Translations under genes and position numbers: made by a program
Shown: piece by piece, positions 6,440-13,418 of the stretch
Numbering within the stretch: the first letter of the stretch is position 1
Layout: each line of letters opens with the position of its first letter
Notes under the pieces: generated by a model
Database searches by the model: none
The model's input: the letters and a program-made list of their open reading frames with translations, nothing else
Told to the model about the DNA's origin: nothing
Assembly: GCA_045590715.1 (NCBI GenBank)
Contig: JAZNRO010000055.1
Coordinates: 1-14,190 of the forward strand
From: RGIG5579 sp045590715
GTDB taxonomy: Bacteria; Bacillota; Clostridia; Oscillospirales; SIG627
Direction: 5' to 3'
DNA: 14,190 bases

Positions 6440-7106
6440 ACTCTTCTACAAAAAGCTGGCGGAAAAGTTCCCGATTATTCTGATCGCGCAGTGCTTTTTC
6501 CTCCGGTGTCATACCGGAAACCGCGGGAGAAAACTTTAGGCAAACAATAGTATCTGCCGGAAGAGAAGAAAAGCCTTCTTCCCGATAAAGTTTTGTTTTG
6601 CTAAGTTTTAAACCGTAAAAATCAATGGCAGAGCCAGGCATTTCTGAACTTACTTCAAAAAGGTTCACAAGCGCGCCGCTTTCCGCAAGCTCATTATAAA
6701 AATACTCCGAGAGGAAAAGGATCGCTCCATCACCGGATAAAATTTCATTGGAATAAGTCTGGTATTTTTCCATAGCCTGGATCTCTTCCCCTTTGGAAAG
6801 CAGATCAAAATCGGATAGCAATACCAGGGTCTCAAGGTCAACGCCGATCTTACCGTCACCGTTTATGTCGGATACTCTTTCCTTTGCAGTCTTGATCATC
6901 TCTTCACACTGCTTATCACTAACGGTAGAGGGACCTACGTAAAAAATTGAGATATCAGGCTCTGTTTTGGTAAAATACTGCACCGTAGCAATGGTAATAA
7001 AGGTAATGACAACGACGCCTAAAATAATAAACCACTTATAATAATACCAAAAATTTTCAAGCCACTTTTTGGGTGTCATTTTCGGACATGGATACTTTTC
7101 TTCCAT
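6432..7106 (-). CDS. Membrane-anchored protein of unknown function with one EF-hand-like loop
   Basis: I do not recognise a named family. The 224-residue protein begins with a charged cytoplasmic stretch and an aromatic WLENFWYYYKWF segment, then a single transmembrane helix (about 26-43, IILGVVVITFITIATVQY). The rest should lie outside the membrane. Residues 80-90 read DINGDGKIGVD, an EF-hand/dockerin-type calcium loop one residue shorter than a normal dockerin loop and present only once. The remainder (DFDLLSKGEE, AILFLSEYFYNEL, DTIVCLKFSPAVSG) looks like an alpha/beta fold. I have an impression of similar proteins in other Clostridia with the same W-rich anchor. GGAGG precedes the start at good spacing. 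It lies 27 bases past the smsB terminator; its stop overlaps the convergent gene's stop. Confidence 0.8.
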   Translation of the reverse strand: MEEKYPCPKMTPKKWLENFWYYYKWFIILGVVVITFITIATVQYFTKTEPDISIFYVGPSTVSDKQCEEMIKTAKERVSDINGDGKIGVDLETLVLLSDFDLLSKGEEIQAMEKYQTYSNEILSGDGAILFLSEYFYNELAESGALVNLFEVSSEMPGSAIDFYGLKLSKTKLYREEGFSSLPADTIVCLKFSPAVSGMTPEEKALRDQNNRELFRQLFVEEFK

Positions 7107-7132
7107 TCCAAACCTCCAAAATCAAGATAGAG

Positions 7133-7165
7133 AAAAAAGACTCTCCAGTATTCAGAGAGTCTTTT
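7133..7165 (-). terminator. Intrinsic terminator after smsB
   Basis: Four bases after the smsB stop codon, the minus strand forms an 11-bp perfect hairpin (arms 7155-7165 and 7135-7145, loop of nine bases) with the 3' arm running into six T residues. This should end the four-gene transcript that starts near 11472. The A-run on the other arm gives some T-richness on the plus strand too, but no plus-strand gene approaches it. Confidence 0.85.
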
Positions 7166-7168
7166 CTT

Positions 7169-8086
7169 TTACTTCAAAAAACCGGCAATAATCTGTTCTT
7201 CCGCTTCTTGTTCGTCAAGACCCAAGGTCATCAGCTTAATGAGCTGTTCACCGGCGATCTTACCGATGGCAGCTTCATGAATAAGAGAAGCATTGATGTG
7301 ATTTGCGCGCACCTCGGGAATGGCAACAACGGTTGCTTCATCCATAATAATGGCGTCACACTCGGTATGACCGCTACAAAGATTATTTCCGTTCACACGG
7401 GAAACAAATTCCTGATAGGATTTGTTTTTCGCAACGGAACGAGAAACTACGTTAGCAGAGGAATTTTCACCGTTTAAATTCACCGTGAAATCAGTCAGGG
7501 CTCTCTGTACCCCTTCCGTCAAAAGCTTTTCTCGAATAATGAGCGTAGCTTTATCCCCTACGTCTGCAATGGTCTTACGTTCAGTAGAATCTACACCACC
7601 GATCTGGGTTGTCTCCATCTCCATGGTAGCACCCTCATCCAAATGAATCACGGTGGTGGGGTCCATTACGTTTTTGCCTTCTCCTTCACCTTGTCCGTAG
7701 TGCTTTTCTACGTAGCGAACAGTGGCATTTTTCCCAACGTGGAATGCATGAATACCTTCGTGCTTTGCGGTTTCGCATCCACTGTTATGAATACCGCAAC
7801 CGGCGATGATGGTAACGTCACAATCTTCACCGATATAAAAATCATTGTAAACAAGATCATTCAGACCGGATTGAGTAAGTACCACAGGAATATGGACCGA
7901 CTCATTTTTCGTGCCGGGGAGAATGGTAATATCAATACCGGAAACATCCTTCTTCGGGGTGATCTGGATATGCTCGGTAGAGTTTCTGCCAAAGCTTTCT
8001 CCGTTACGGCGAATGTTATATGCACCGGTAGGGATCTCGTGAAGGTCGGCAATTTCTTTTAATAAGTTCTTCTCAATTAAATCCAT
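7169..8086 (-). CDS. smsB: SufB/SufD-like Fe-S cluster assembly scaffold (SmsB type)
   Basis: This 305-residue protein belongs to the SufB/SufD beta-helix scaffold family, which holds nascent Fe-S clusters while bound to a SufC ATPase. It is much shorter than SufB (near 490) or SufD (near 420) and is the only family member here, matching the minimal two-gene SMS system. Visible marks: C89, C97 and C104 around GCGIHNSGCETAKH, the KHYG stretch ending at residue 131, the METTQIGGVDST core at 157-168, NLCSGHTEC with C237 and C243, and the C-terminal LIHEAAIGKIAGEQL (H270), equivalent to the conserved HEA/HGA segment of SufB/SufD. The LGLDEQEAEEQIIAGFLK tail is typical. AAGGAGG precedes the start; the gap to smsC is 10 bases. 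Databases may simply call it SufD. Confidence 0.9.
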   Translation of the reverse strand: MDLIEKNLLKEIADLHEIPTGAYNIRRNGESFGRNSTEHIQITPKKDVSGIDITILPGTKNESVHIPVVLTQSGLNDLVYNDFYIGEDCDVTIIAGCGIHNSGCETAKHEGIHAFHVGKNATVRYVEKHYGQGEGEGKNVMDPTTVIHLDEGATMEMETTQIGGVDSTERKTIADVGDKATLIIREKLLTEGVQRALTDFTVNLNGENSSANVVSRSVAKNKSYQEFVSRVNGNNLCSGHTECDAIIMDEATVVAIPEVRANHINASLIHEAAIGKIAGEQLIKLMTLGLDEQEAEEQIIAGFLK

Positions 8087-8096
8087 TGCTACCTCC

Positions 8097-8819
8097 TTAC
8101 ATATGTCCCGACAAAGCAGAACATACCGTGTTTTTACCTAAAAGTCCGGGCAAGATCTCTTCTCTGGACCCGAATTTTGAAATGGTTCCGTCAGATACAA
8201 CTGCGATCTGATCTGCAATATTGAGAATTCTTTCCTGGTGAGAAATAATCAGGATCGAACCGTTTACCGAATCTCTTAAATTCTCAAAAACCTGAATCAG
8301 ATTTTGAAAGCTCCAAAGGTCAATACCGGCCTCCGGCTCGTCAAAAATGGAAAGACCGGTTTTTCTTGCGATGATCTGTGCAATTTCAATACGTTTTAGT
8401 TCACCGCCGGAAAGAGAGGCGTTGACTTCGCGATTGATGTACTCTCTGGCGCAAAGGCCAACGCGAGACAGATAATCGCAAGCCTCGGTAACACCGATCT
8501 CCTTGCCGGAAGCCAGTTTAATCAGATCCATTACGCAAAGGCCCTTAAAACGTACGGGCTGCTGAAAAGCAAAGCTTACCCCTGCTCTTGCACGCTCGGT
8601 AATGGAAAGATCGGTAATATCCTGTCCGTTATAAATGATCTTGCCGGAAGAGGGCTGATAAATACCCGCAATGATCTTGGCTAAAGTACTTTTACCGCCG
8701 CCGTTGGGACCGGTAAAAGCGGTAAAGCCGTCACCAATGGTAAGATTGATATCTTTTAAAATATCCTTTTTTCCTTCCTGGGTTTCAACAGAAAAGGAAA
8801 TGTTCTGAAGTTCTAACAT
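8097..8819 (-). CDS. smsC: SufC-like ABC ATPase of Fe-S cluster assembly (SmsC type)
   Basis: This is a cytosolic ABC ATPase (240 residues) that powers conformational changes of its SufB/D-like partner during Fe-S assembly; it is not a transporter. Domains: Walker A GPNGGGKST (37-45), Q-loop SFAFQQP (82-88, Q86-Q87), the ABC signature LSGGELKR (136-143), Walker B LSIFDEPEAGID with D160-E161, and the switch His194 in IISHQ. FAFQQP and SGGELKR are the forms expected in SufC. No membrane-domain gene accompanies it; the scaffold gene follows by 10 bases. An AAGGA site overlaps the stop of the upstream ligase gene, eight bases away, so it is co-transcribed with acyl-lipid-type genes. Confidence 0.92.
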   Translation of the reverse strand: MLELQNISFSVETQEGKKDILKDINLTIGDGFTAFTGPNGGGKSTLAKIIAGIYQPSSGKIIYNGQDITDLSITERARAGVSFAFQQPVRFKGLCVMDLIKLASGKEIGVTEACDYLSRVGLCAREYINREVNASLSGGELKRIEIAQIIARKTGLSIFDEPEAGIDLWSFQNLIQVFENLRDSVNGSILIISHQERILNIADQIAVVSDGTISKFGSREEILPGLLGKNTVCSALSGHM

Positions 8820-8827
8820 ACTTTTCC

Positions 8828-10543
8828 TTAATTTTCGTTTTCAATTTTTTCGTTCTCTTCCTTTTCCAGAACCGTGTAAGCAACTTTGCCCACCAGCGTT
8901 TTGGGAAGAGATTTGCGGATTTCAATGTCATAAGGCATTGCATATTTTGCAATGTTCTTTCTGCAATGTTCCTTTAAAGATGCCAGGGTTTCTGCAGTGG
9001 GAGAATATCCCTCACGCAGTACCACAAAAGCCTTAATCTTCTGCATTTTAACCGGATCTTTCACTCCGATAACACAGCTGATCTGCACGGCCTCGTGACC
9101 GTCGATGATATTTTCAAGCTGGGAAGGATATACATTATAGCCGGAGGTGATGATCATTCTTTTGATTCTCTGCTTAAAGAAGATGTAACCGTCCTCATTC
9201 ATATATCCAAGGTCTCCAGTATGGAGCCAGGTGTGTCCATCTGCGTGCTTGCGAAGCGCTTTTGCATTTTCTTCCGGATGATTGAGGTAGCCCTTCATCA
9301 CGGTAGGACCGGTCAAGCAGATTTCTCCGTCTTCCCCGTAAGGCACCTCTTCTTCCGTACCCACTTTGCAAATCTTATAATAGGTATCCGGGTAAGGAAG
9401 ACCGATACTTCCCTCTACTTCTTTGTGGAAAGGAGTCAAGCAGCTTGCCGTAACACATTCGGTCGTGCCGTAGCCTTCACGAATACGAACGTCAGCACCG
9501 TGGTCTGCCAGAAATTTATCAAATTTCTTTTTCAGTTCAATAGAAAGAGAGTCACCGCCGGAGAATACACCCATAAGGGAATCCAGCTTCTTGCCGTCAA
9601 GATATGCATTTCTTGTAAGGGTCTCATAAAGAGTAGGAACGCCGGCAATATAATTAGGCTTTTCTTTTACAATCAGCTGTGCATATTCCTTGGGAGTGAA
9701 GCGAGGAATCAAAATAGAAGTTCCGCCTGCTACCATCATAGTATGCACACAAACACCCAGACCAAAACCGTGGAACATAGGCATAGCAGCCAGCATTCTG
9801 GTGCCAACTACGGGACGGTGACACATACGAATAGTCTGAAGTGCCAGGGCATTAAAGTTAAGGTTCGTTAAAAGAATACCCTTTGTAACACCGGTCGTAC
9901 CGCCGGAGAACAAAATAACGGCAGGATCATCACCCATTTTTTCAACAAGATATTCGCCGGTGTAGCTTTTTCCAAGCTTCAGAAAATCGTTCCAAAGAAC
10001 AACGTTATCATCCTGCGGAACCGAGGGGATCTTTCTGCCCTGGGTCAGTTTATAGCCAACACTCTTGACGGTACTGAGTGCATCAGATACAGAAGCAACG
10101 AGCACACGATCAATGAGAACGCTCTTCTGAACGTTTACGATCTTCTGGTAAAACTGATCTAAGGTTACAAGCACAGTGCTCTTTGTTTCATTCAGATAAT
10201 ATATGATCTCGCCTTCTGCGGAAAGCGGGTGGATCATCGTAGCAATAGCGCCAATGCGGTTCAGCGCGTAAAGGCAGTAAACTGTCTGGGGAACGTTGGG
10301 CATACAAAGGCAAACCTTTTGTCCTTCCTGAATGCCAATAGACTTAAAGGCTCTTGCGCAAATGTCAATCATTTTTGCAAGTTCAGCAAAGGTGGTCTTT
10401 TTTCCCATAAAGGAAAGAGCAGTGTTTTCAGGATAAGTGGTGGCAGTATCAAGAACTACCTTACTCATCGAAGATTTAGGGTAATTTATATGAAAATCAA
10501 CCTCGCCATAACTTTTCAGCCAAGGTGCGTTTAACTGTTCCAT
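8828..10543 (-). CDS. AMP-forming acyl-CoA synthetase (long-chain fatty acid-CoA ligase-like)
   Basis: The 571-residue protein is an ANL-superfamily adenylate-forming enzyme that would convert a carboxylic (probably fatty) acid, ATP and CoA to acyl-CoA. The core motifs are intact: P-loop LFSGGTTGVTKG (211-222), the aromatic MFHGFG motif (256-261), YGTTE (358-362), HTGD (441-444), the hinge region with KQRIKRMI (457-464) and the catalytic C-terminal lysine K553 in LVGKVAY. Substrate cannot be read from the sequence. The C-terminus is very charged (EENEKIENEN). Its ATG overlaps the TAA of the upstream E2-like gene (TAATG), with AAGGAG inside that gene's last codons, so translation is coupled; smsC follows after eight bases. 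The strict coupling suggests the E2-like protein uses or regulates the acyl-CoA made here. Confidence 0.9.
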   Translation of the reverse strand: MEQLNAPWLKSYGEVDFHINYPKSSMSKVVLDTATTYPENTALSFMGKKTTFAELAKMIDICARAFKSIGIQEGQKVCLCMPNVPQTVYCLYALNRIGAIATMIHPLSAEGEIIYYLNETKSTVLVTLDQFYQKIVNVQKSVLIDRVLVASVSDALSTVKSVGYKLTQGRKIPSVPQDDNVVLWNDFLKLGKSYTGEYLVEKMGDDPAVILFSGGTTGVTKGILLTNLNFNALALQTIRMCHRPVVGTRMLAAMPMFHGFGLGVCVHTMMVAGGTSILIPRFTPKEYAQLIVKEKPNYIAGVPTLYETLTRNAYLDGKKLDSLMGVFSGGDSLSIELKKKFDKFLADHGADVRIREGYGTTECVTASCLTPFHKEVEGSIGLPYPDTYYKICKVGTEEEVPYGEDGEICLTGPTVMKGYLNHPEENAKALRKHADGHTWLHTGDLGYMNEDGYIFFKQRIKRMIITSGYNVYPSQLENIIDGHEAVQISCVIGVKDPVKMQKIKAFVVLREGYSPTAETLASLKEHCRKNIAKYAMPYDIEIRKSLPKTLVGKVAYTVLEKEENEKIENEN

Positions 10544-11460
10544 TAGAATTCTCCTTCAAACTCAACTGGTGCCGCCAGAGGCTGCTCTAAAATCTCCGGG
10601 TGTTTCATAATATATCGCAAAATCTTTACGGAATTTGCAAAATAAAATCCGTCAGCAATTCTCTCATCAATGGTAAAGCCCATAGGAAGCATTTCCTTCA
10701 TCTCATAGGTACCGTCTTTTTTGAAAACGGGCTTCCATTTCTTCTCGCCAATAATAACGAAGAAGGAATTGGTTCCCCAATCCACCAGATGATGATAGGA
10801 AGCACTCATTTTAATACTACCGAGATTAGAAACAAAACAAGTGCTGTGATATGGATCGATTTTCTCAATTTCAGACGGAAGCCATCCACGATTTTCCAGC
10901 CAGAATAAGAGCCTGGAAACAAATTTCAAAAGGGGTCTGGGCAGCTTTGTGAGAAGTGCCATAAAATCAGTGGTATCGTCTTGCACGTTTTCCTTACGGA
11001 TCTTATAAACTTCCCTCTTGATTCTGGAATAGATCTGTTCTAAAACAGGAACTTCAGAATCCGGATCCACCTTCATAATAACAAGCGCCTCTTCTGCCTT
11101 ATCGGAAAACTTTCTTTTCACAACGAAAGAAAATGAAATATCATTTCGCTGATAAAGTCTGTTGCCCTGCATAAAGCGGTTCATAGCCGGTCTTTGCCAG
11201 ATCGTCTTGGCAATAGCAGCAAGGACAACGTGGAAAATGGTATATTTAAATTCGGGATCCGACGCATTTTTCTTATCCAAAAATTCATTCACTGCGGTCA
11301 GATCAACATCGTCGTTTAAGAGGGCTTCATTATCGGTACGGCCAAGCAAAAGATAGGGCATCAAAGTATGCATGGGATCAGACTCTCTGATCCAGGTGGC
11401 ATCCTTGCGGTCACCCCATTTTTTCTGATTCTTTTTCGTCATTTTTACGCTCTCATTCAT
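10543..11460 (-). CDS. 2-oxoacid dehydrogenase E2/CAT-like acyltransferase domain protein, no lipoyl domain
   Basis: The protein (305 residues) resembles the catalytic domain of dihydrolipoamide acyltransferases and chloramphenicol acetyltransferase: TIFHVVLAAIAKTI (74-87), RPAMNRF, ISFSFVVKRKF, FVSNLGSI (209-216), and FTIDERIADGF (262-272). There is no lipoyl or E1/E3-binding domain, and no pyruvate dehydrogenase genes are nearby. Where E2 enzymes have DHRxxDG with a catalytic His, this protein has DERIADG (265-271), with Glu at the His position. Catalysis by the usual mechanism is therefore doubtful. A hydrophobic stretch at 177-193 may contact lipid or membrane. The start at 11460 has no ribosome binding site and a predicted leader of only about 12 bases; an in-frame ATG at 11442 with GAGAG seven bases upstream is a real alternative. 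Confidence 0.8.
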   Translation of the reverse strand: MNESVKMTKKNQKKWGDRKDATWIRESDPMHTLMPYLLLGRTDNEALLNDDVDLTAVNEFLDKKNASDPEFKYTIFHVVLAAIAKTIWQRPAMNRFMQGNRLYQRNDISFSFVVKRKFSDKAEEALVIMKVDPDSEVPVLEQIYSRIKREVYKIRKENVQDDTTDFMALLTKLPRPLLKFVSRLLFWLENRGWLPSEIEKIDPYHSTCFVSNLGSIKMSASYHHLVDWGTNSFFVIIGEKKWKPVFKKDGTYEMKEMLPMGFTIDERIADGFYFANSVKILRYIMKHPEILEQPLAAPVEFEGEF

Positions 11461-11478
11461 CTATAAAATTATCGTCTA

Positions 11479-11507
11479 ATTTTATCATAATCTGTAAAAT
11501 AAGTCAA
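11479..11507 (-). promoter_or_regulatory. Sigma-A-type promoter of the acyltransferase-ligase-smsC-smsB operon
   Basis: The minus strand has TTGACT (11502-11507) and TAAAAT (11479-11484) separated by 17 bp, a near-consensus sigma-A promoter. Transcription should start near 11472, leaving about 12 bases before the ATG at 11460. No operator or riboswitch-like structure fits in so short a leader. Confidence 0.7.
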
Positions 11508-11532
11508 CAATACGCAAACACAAATTTAAGGC

Positions 11533-11573
11533 AAAAAAATGCAACCTGATTTCAATAAAACCAAGCTGCATTT
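11533..11573 (-). terminator. Intrinsic terminator after the sortase gene
   Basis: On the minus strand, arms 11562-11573 and 11537-11548 form a 12-bp stem with two G-U pairs, followed by a run of seven T residues (11533-11539, overlapping the stem foot). It lies about 18 bases after the sortase stop and about 25 bases before the -35 box of the next operon, keeping the two units separate. Confidence 0.75.
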
Positions 11574-11591
11574 CATTAATTTTTTCGCAAA

Positions 11592-12401
11592 TCATCCCAA
11601 TTGCAAAGGCACAAGTTTGCCAACAAGAATAAACCGTTTATCCTGGCCGGTAGCACCGGAACAGGTAGATAAGATCATAATCTTATCATCGCCGGTGACC
11701 GAAACGTCCGCCTGAAAAACAGATCTTTTTTTCAATTTACTTAAATACTCTGCGCGATTTTCCATTTTCTCCGGCGGATAATAATATTCGGAATCAGCGA
11801 TGGTATGAACGCCGGCAAACAGTTCCAGACGGTAAACAGAAGTCTCGGTAAAATAAAATAAATAGGGATGCTCTTTGAAATATCCGTCTTTTCGATAGTC
11901 AAGGATGGAGCCAAACATAGAGCGGTTTTTCATATTATGCCCGTAAATTACCTGGCCAAAGCCTGTAAAATCGGATTTATGCCTGCAATCCATAAAAAGA
12001 CTTCCGGCTGGATTTTCCGTTCCATTTGGTAAGCGGTGTACATAATAATCATTGTCACTGTACTGCATCACCGGATAATGAATGGGAGTATCGGGACAGT
12101 AAAGCCATCCGATAGCGCCGGGGTATGTCTTTTTGATCTTGGCAAGGTTTACCTGAATATCCGGTTTTTTTAAAACCGGAATATCAGATTGCAAAAGACC
12201 GTTATTTTCCTTGTTTTCAGACTCGTCATTTTGATTCTTTTCAGGTAGAGGCGTAATGGCGTTTTCTGCAATTTCATTGCGAAGGTCGCTGGCCTGTTTT
12301 GCATCTTTGAAATAAATTATGATCTTGTAGGCCGAAAAGCAAAAAAGAGTAAAGAATAATAAAAACAAAACAATGGATAAGGTGCTATTTTTCTTTTTCA
12401 T
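11592..12401 (-). CDS. srtB: Class B sortase
   Basis: Sortases cut a sorting motif in secreted proteins and attach them to the cell wall. The 269-residue protein has an N-terminal membrane anchor (about 8-30), a polar, Asn/Glu-rich linker (about 40-72), and a sortase domain with catalytic His155 (VIYGHNM), Cys247 (ILSTC) and Arg256 (TGQDKRFILVGKL). The length, the GWLYCPDTPIHYPVMQ stretch and the DNDYYVHRL region fit class B. AAGGAGGG precedes the start at good spacing. It stands alone, between two terminators, so its substrate genes are elsewhere; no sorting motif occurs in other window proteins. Class B enzymes act on haem-uptake proteins in some species and on other surface proteins or pili in clostridia, so the substrate is unknown. 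Confidence 0.92.
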   Translation of the reverse strand: MKKKNSTLSIVLFLLFFTLFCFSAYKIIIYFKDAKQASDLRNEIAENAITPLPEKNQNDESENKENNGLLQSDIPVLKKPDIQVNLAKIKKTYPGAIGWLYCPDTPIHYPVMQYSDNDYYVHRLPNGTENPAGSLFMDCRHKSDFTGFGQVIYGHNMKNRSMFGSILDYRKDGYFKEHPYLFYFTETSVYRLELFAGVHTIADSEYYYPPEKMENRAEYLSKLKKRSVFQADVSVTGDDKIMILSTCSGATGQDKRFILVGKLVPLQLG

Positions 12402-12422
12402 AAACTTCCCTCCTTTTCTTCT

Positions 12423-12451
12423 ATTTTATCAAAAAAACAAATGCAACGCAA
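12423..12451 (-). promoter_or_regulatory. Probable promoter of the sortase gene
   Basis: On the minus strand a TTGCGT (12446-12451) and a TAAAAT (12423-12428) are 17 bp apart. The -35 matches the consensus only in its first three bases, so confidence is moderate. The position, directly after the metA terminator and about 20 bases before the sortase start, is what a single-gene unit needs. Confidence 0.45.
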
Positions 12452-12453
12452 GA

Positions 12454-12486
12454 TAAAAAAACAGGAACTTTCGTTCCTGTTTTTTC
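12454..12486 (-). terminator. Intrinsic terminator after metA
   Basis: Four bases after the metA stop codon, a perfect stem built on CAGGAAC/GTTCCTG (12462-12468 with 12473-12479) has a four-base loop, A/T-extended foot pairs, and a run of seven T residues on the minus strand. It is the strongest terminator in the window. Both sides are A/T-runs, so it could also work on the plus strand, where no gene needs it. Confidence 0.9.
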
Positions 12487-12489
12487 TAA

Positions 12490-13407
12490 TTATTTCAAAG
12501 CTTTCAAATCGTAAGGGGTAGACTGATATACAAAATAATTCAGCCAATTGATGAAAAGCAAACTGCCGTGAGCTCTCCAGTTGACAAGTGGTCCTTTTTC
12601 CGGATCATTATCTATATAATAATTCTCCGGCATTGCAGTATCAAGTCCTGCCGCAATATCTCTGCGGTATTCTGCATCCAAAGTAAGCGGATCATATTCG
12701 GAATGACCCATTACAAAAAACTGACGGCCGCCGTTTTTGGCAACGATATGAACCCCCGCCTCTTCGGAAGAGGCCAAGATCTTAAGATCAGAAATCTTCT
12801 CGATCTCTTCTTTTTTCACCTTGGTATAACGGGAATGAGGCACGTAAAACTCACTGTCAAAGCCGCGCAGAAGCATTGAGTGGGGATAATCTGCTTTGTG
12901 GGGGAATACGCCAAAAAGCTTCCGATCCATCTTGTGTTTCTTAATACCGTAATGATAATAAAGACCGGCTTGCGCACCCCAGCAGATATGCATCACACTG
13001 TGAACGTGGGTCTTGCTCCACTCCATGATCTGACAGAGCTCATCCCAATAATCCACTTCCTCAAACTCCAAAAGTTCCACGGGAGCACCGGTAATGATCA
13101 TACCGTCGTAATTCTCTTCTTTGATATCTTCAAAGGTTTTATAAAAAGCGAGAAGATGCTCCTGGGCTGTGTTTTGAGATTGGTAAGATGCGGTCCGAAT
13201 GAGGGTAAGCTCGATCTGAAGAGGGGTATTACCCAAAATACGGGAAATTTGGGTTTCCGTTTCAATTTTCTTCGGCATCAAATTCAAAAGCAAAATGCGA
13301 AGGGGTCGGATATCCTGGGTAATCGCCCGTTTTTCCGTCATAGCAAAGATATTTTCATCTGCTAAAATCTGAACGGCAGGCAGATCGTTAGGAATCTTAA
13401 TCGGCAT
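12490..13407 (-). CDS. metA: Homoserine O-acetyltransferase (MetA family)
   Basis: The enzyme transfers an acyl group to the hydroxyl of L-homoserine, the first committed step of methionine synthesis. The 305 residues align with MetA along their whole length: NLMPKKIETETQ (42-53), catalytic Cys142 in HICWGAQAGLYYHYG, and the GHSEYD motif with the active-site His and Glu. Residue 111 is Glu (TGAPVE), the residue associated with acetyl-CoA use; succinyl-CoA-using enzymes such as that of E. coli have Gly there. The protein should therefore make O-acetylhomoserine, though MetA proteins are often annotated as succinyltransferases. This fits the adjacent metY gene, whose product consumes O-acetylhomoserine. 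AAGGAG precedes the ATG; the spacing from metY is 11 bases, so they are one operon. Confidence 0.96.
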   Translation of the reverse strand: MPIKIPNDLPAVQILADENIFAMTEKRAITQDIRPLRILLLNLMPKKIETETQISRILGNTPLQIELTLIRTASYQSQNTAQEHLLAFYKTFEDIKEENYDGMIITGAPVELLEFEEVDYWDELCQIMEWSKTHVHSVMHICWGAQAGLYYHYGIKKHKMDRKLFGVFPHKADYPHSMLLRGFDSEFYVPHSRYTKVKKEEIEKISDLKILASSEEAGVHIVAKNGGRQFFVMGHSEYDPLTLDAEYRRDIAAGLDTAMPENYYIDNDPEKGPLVNWRAHGSLLFINWLNYFVYQSTPYDLKALK

Positions 13408-13418
13408 ACATATTCTCC

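Noticed and set aside
6669..6870. Dockerin domain (cellulosome component) in the membrane protein
   Set aside because: Only one shortened calcium loop is present and the duplicated dockerin fold is missing; no cohesin or glycosidase is nearby.
7643..8062. 139-residue plus-strand open frame opposite smsB
   Set aside because: Antisense shadow of the scaffold gene, without recognisable domain or start signal.
9095..9871. 258-residue open frame on the plus strand inside the acyl-CoA ligase gene
   Set aside because: It is antisense to a well-supported, fully motif-bearing gene, has no ribosome binding site of note, and its translation resembles no family I know.
12880..13365. 161-residue plus-strand open frame opposite metA
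   Set aside because: A shadow of the metA codons; no recognisable domain and the metA frame is beyond doubt.
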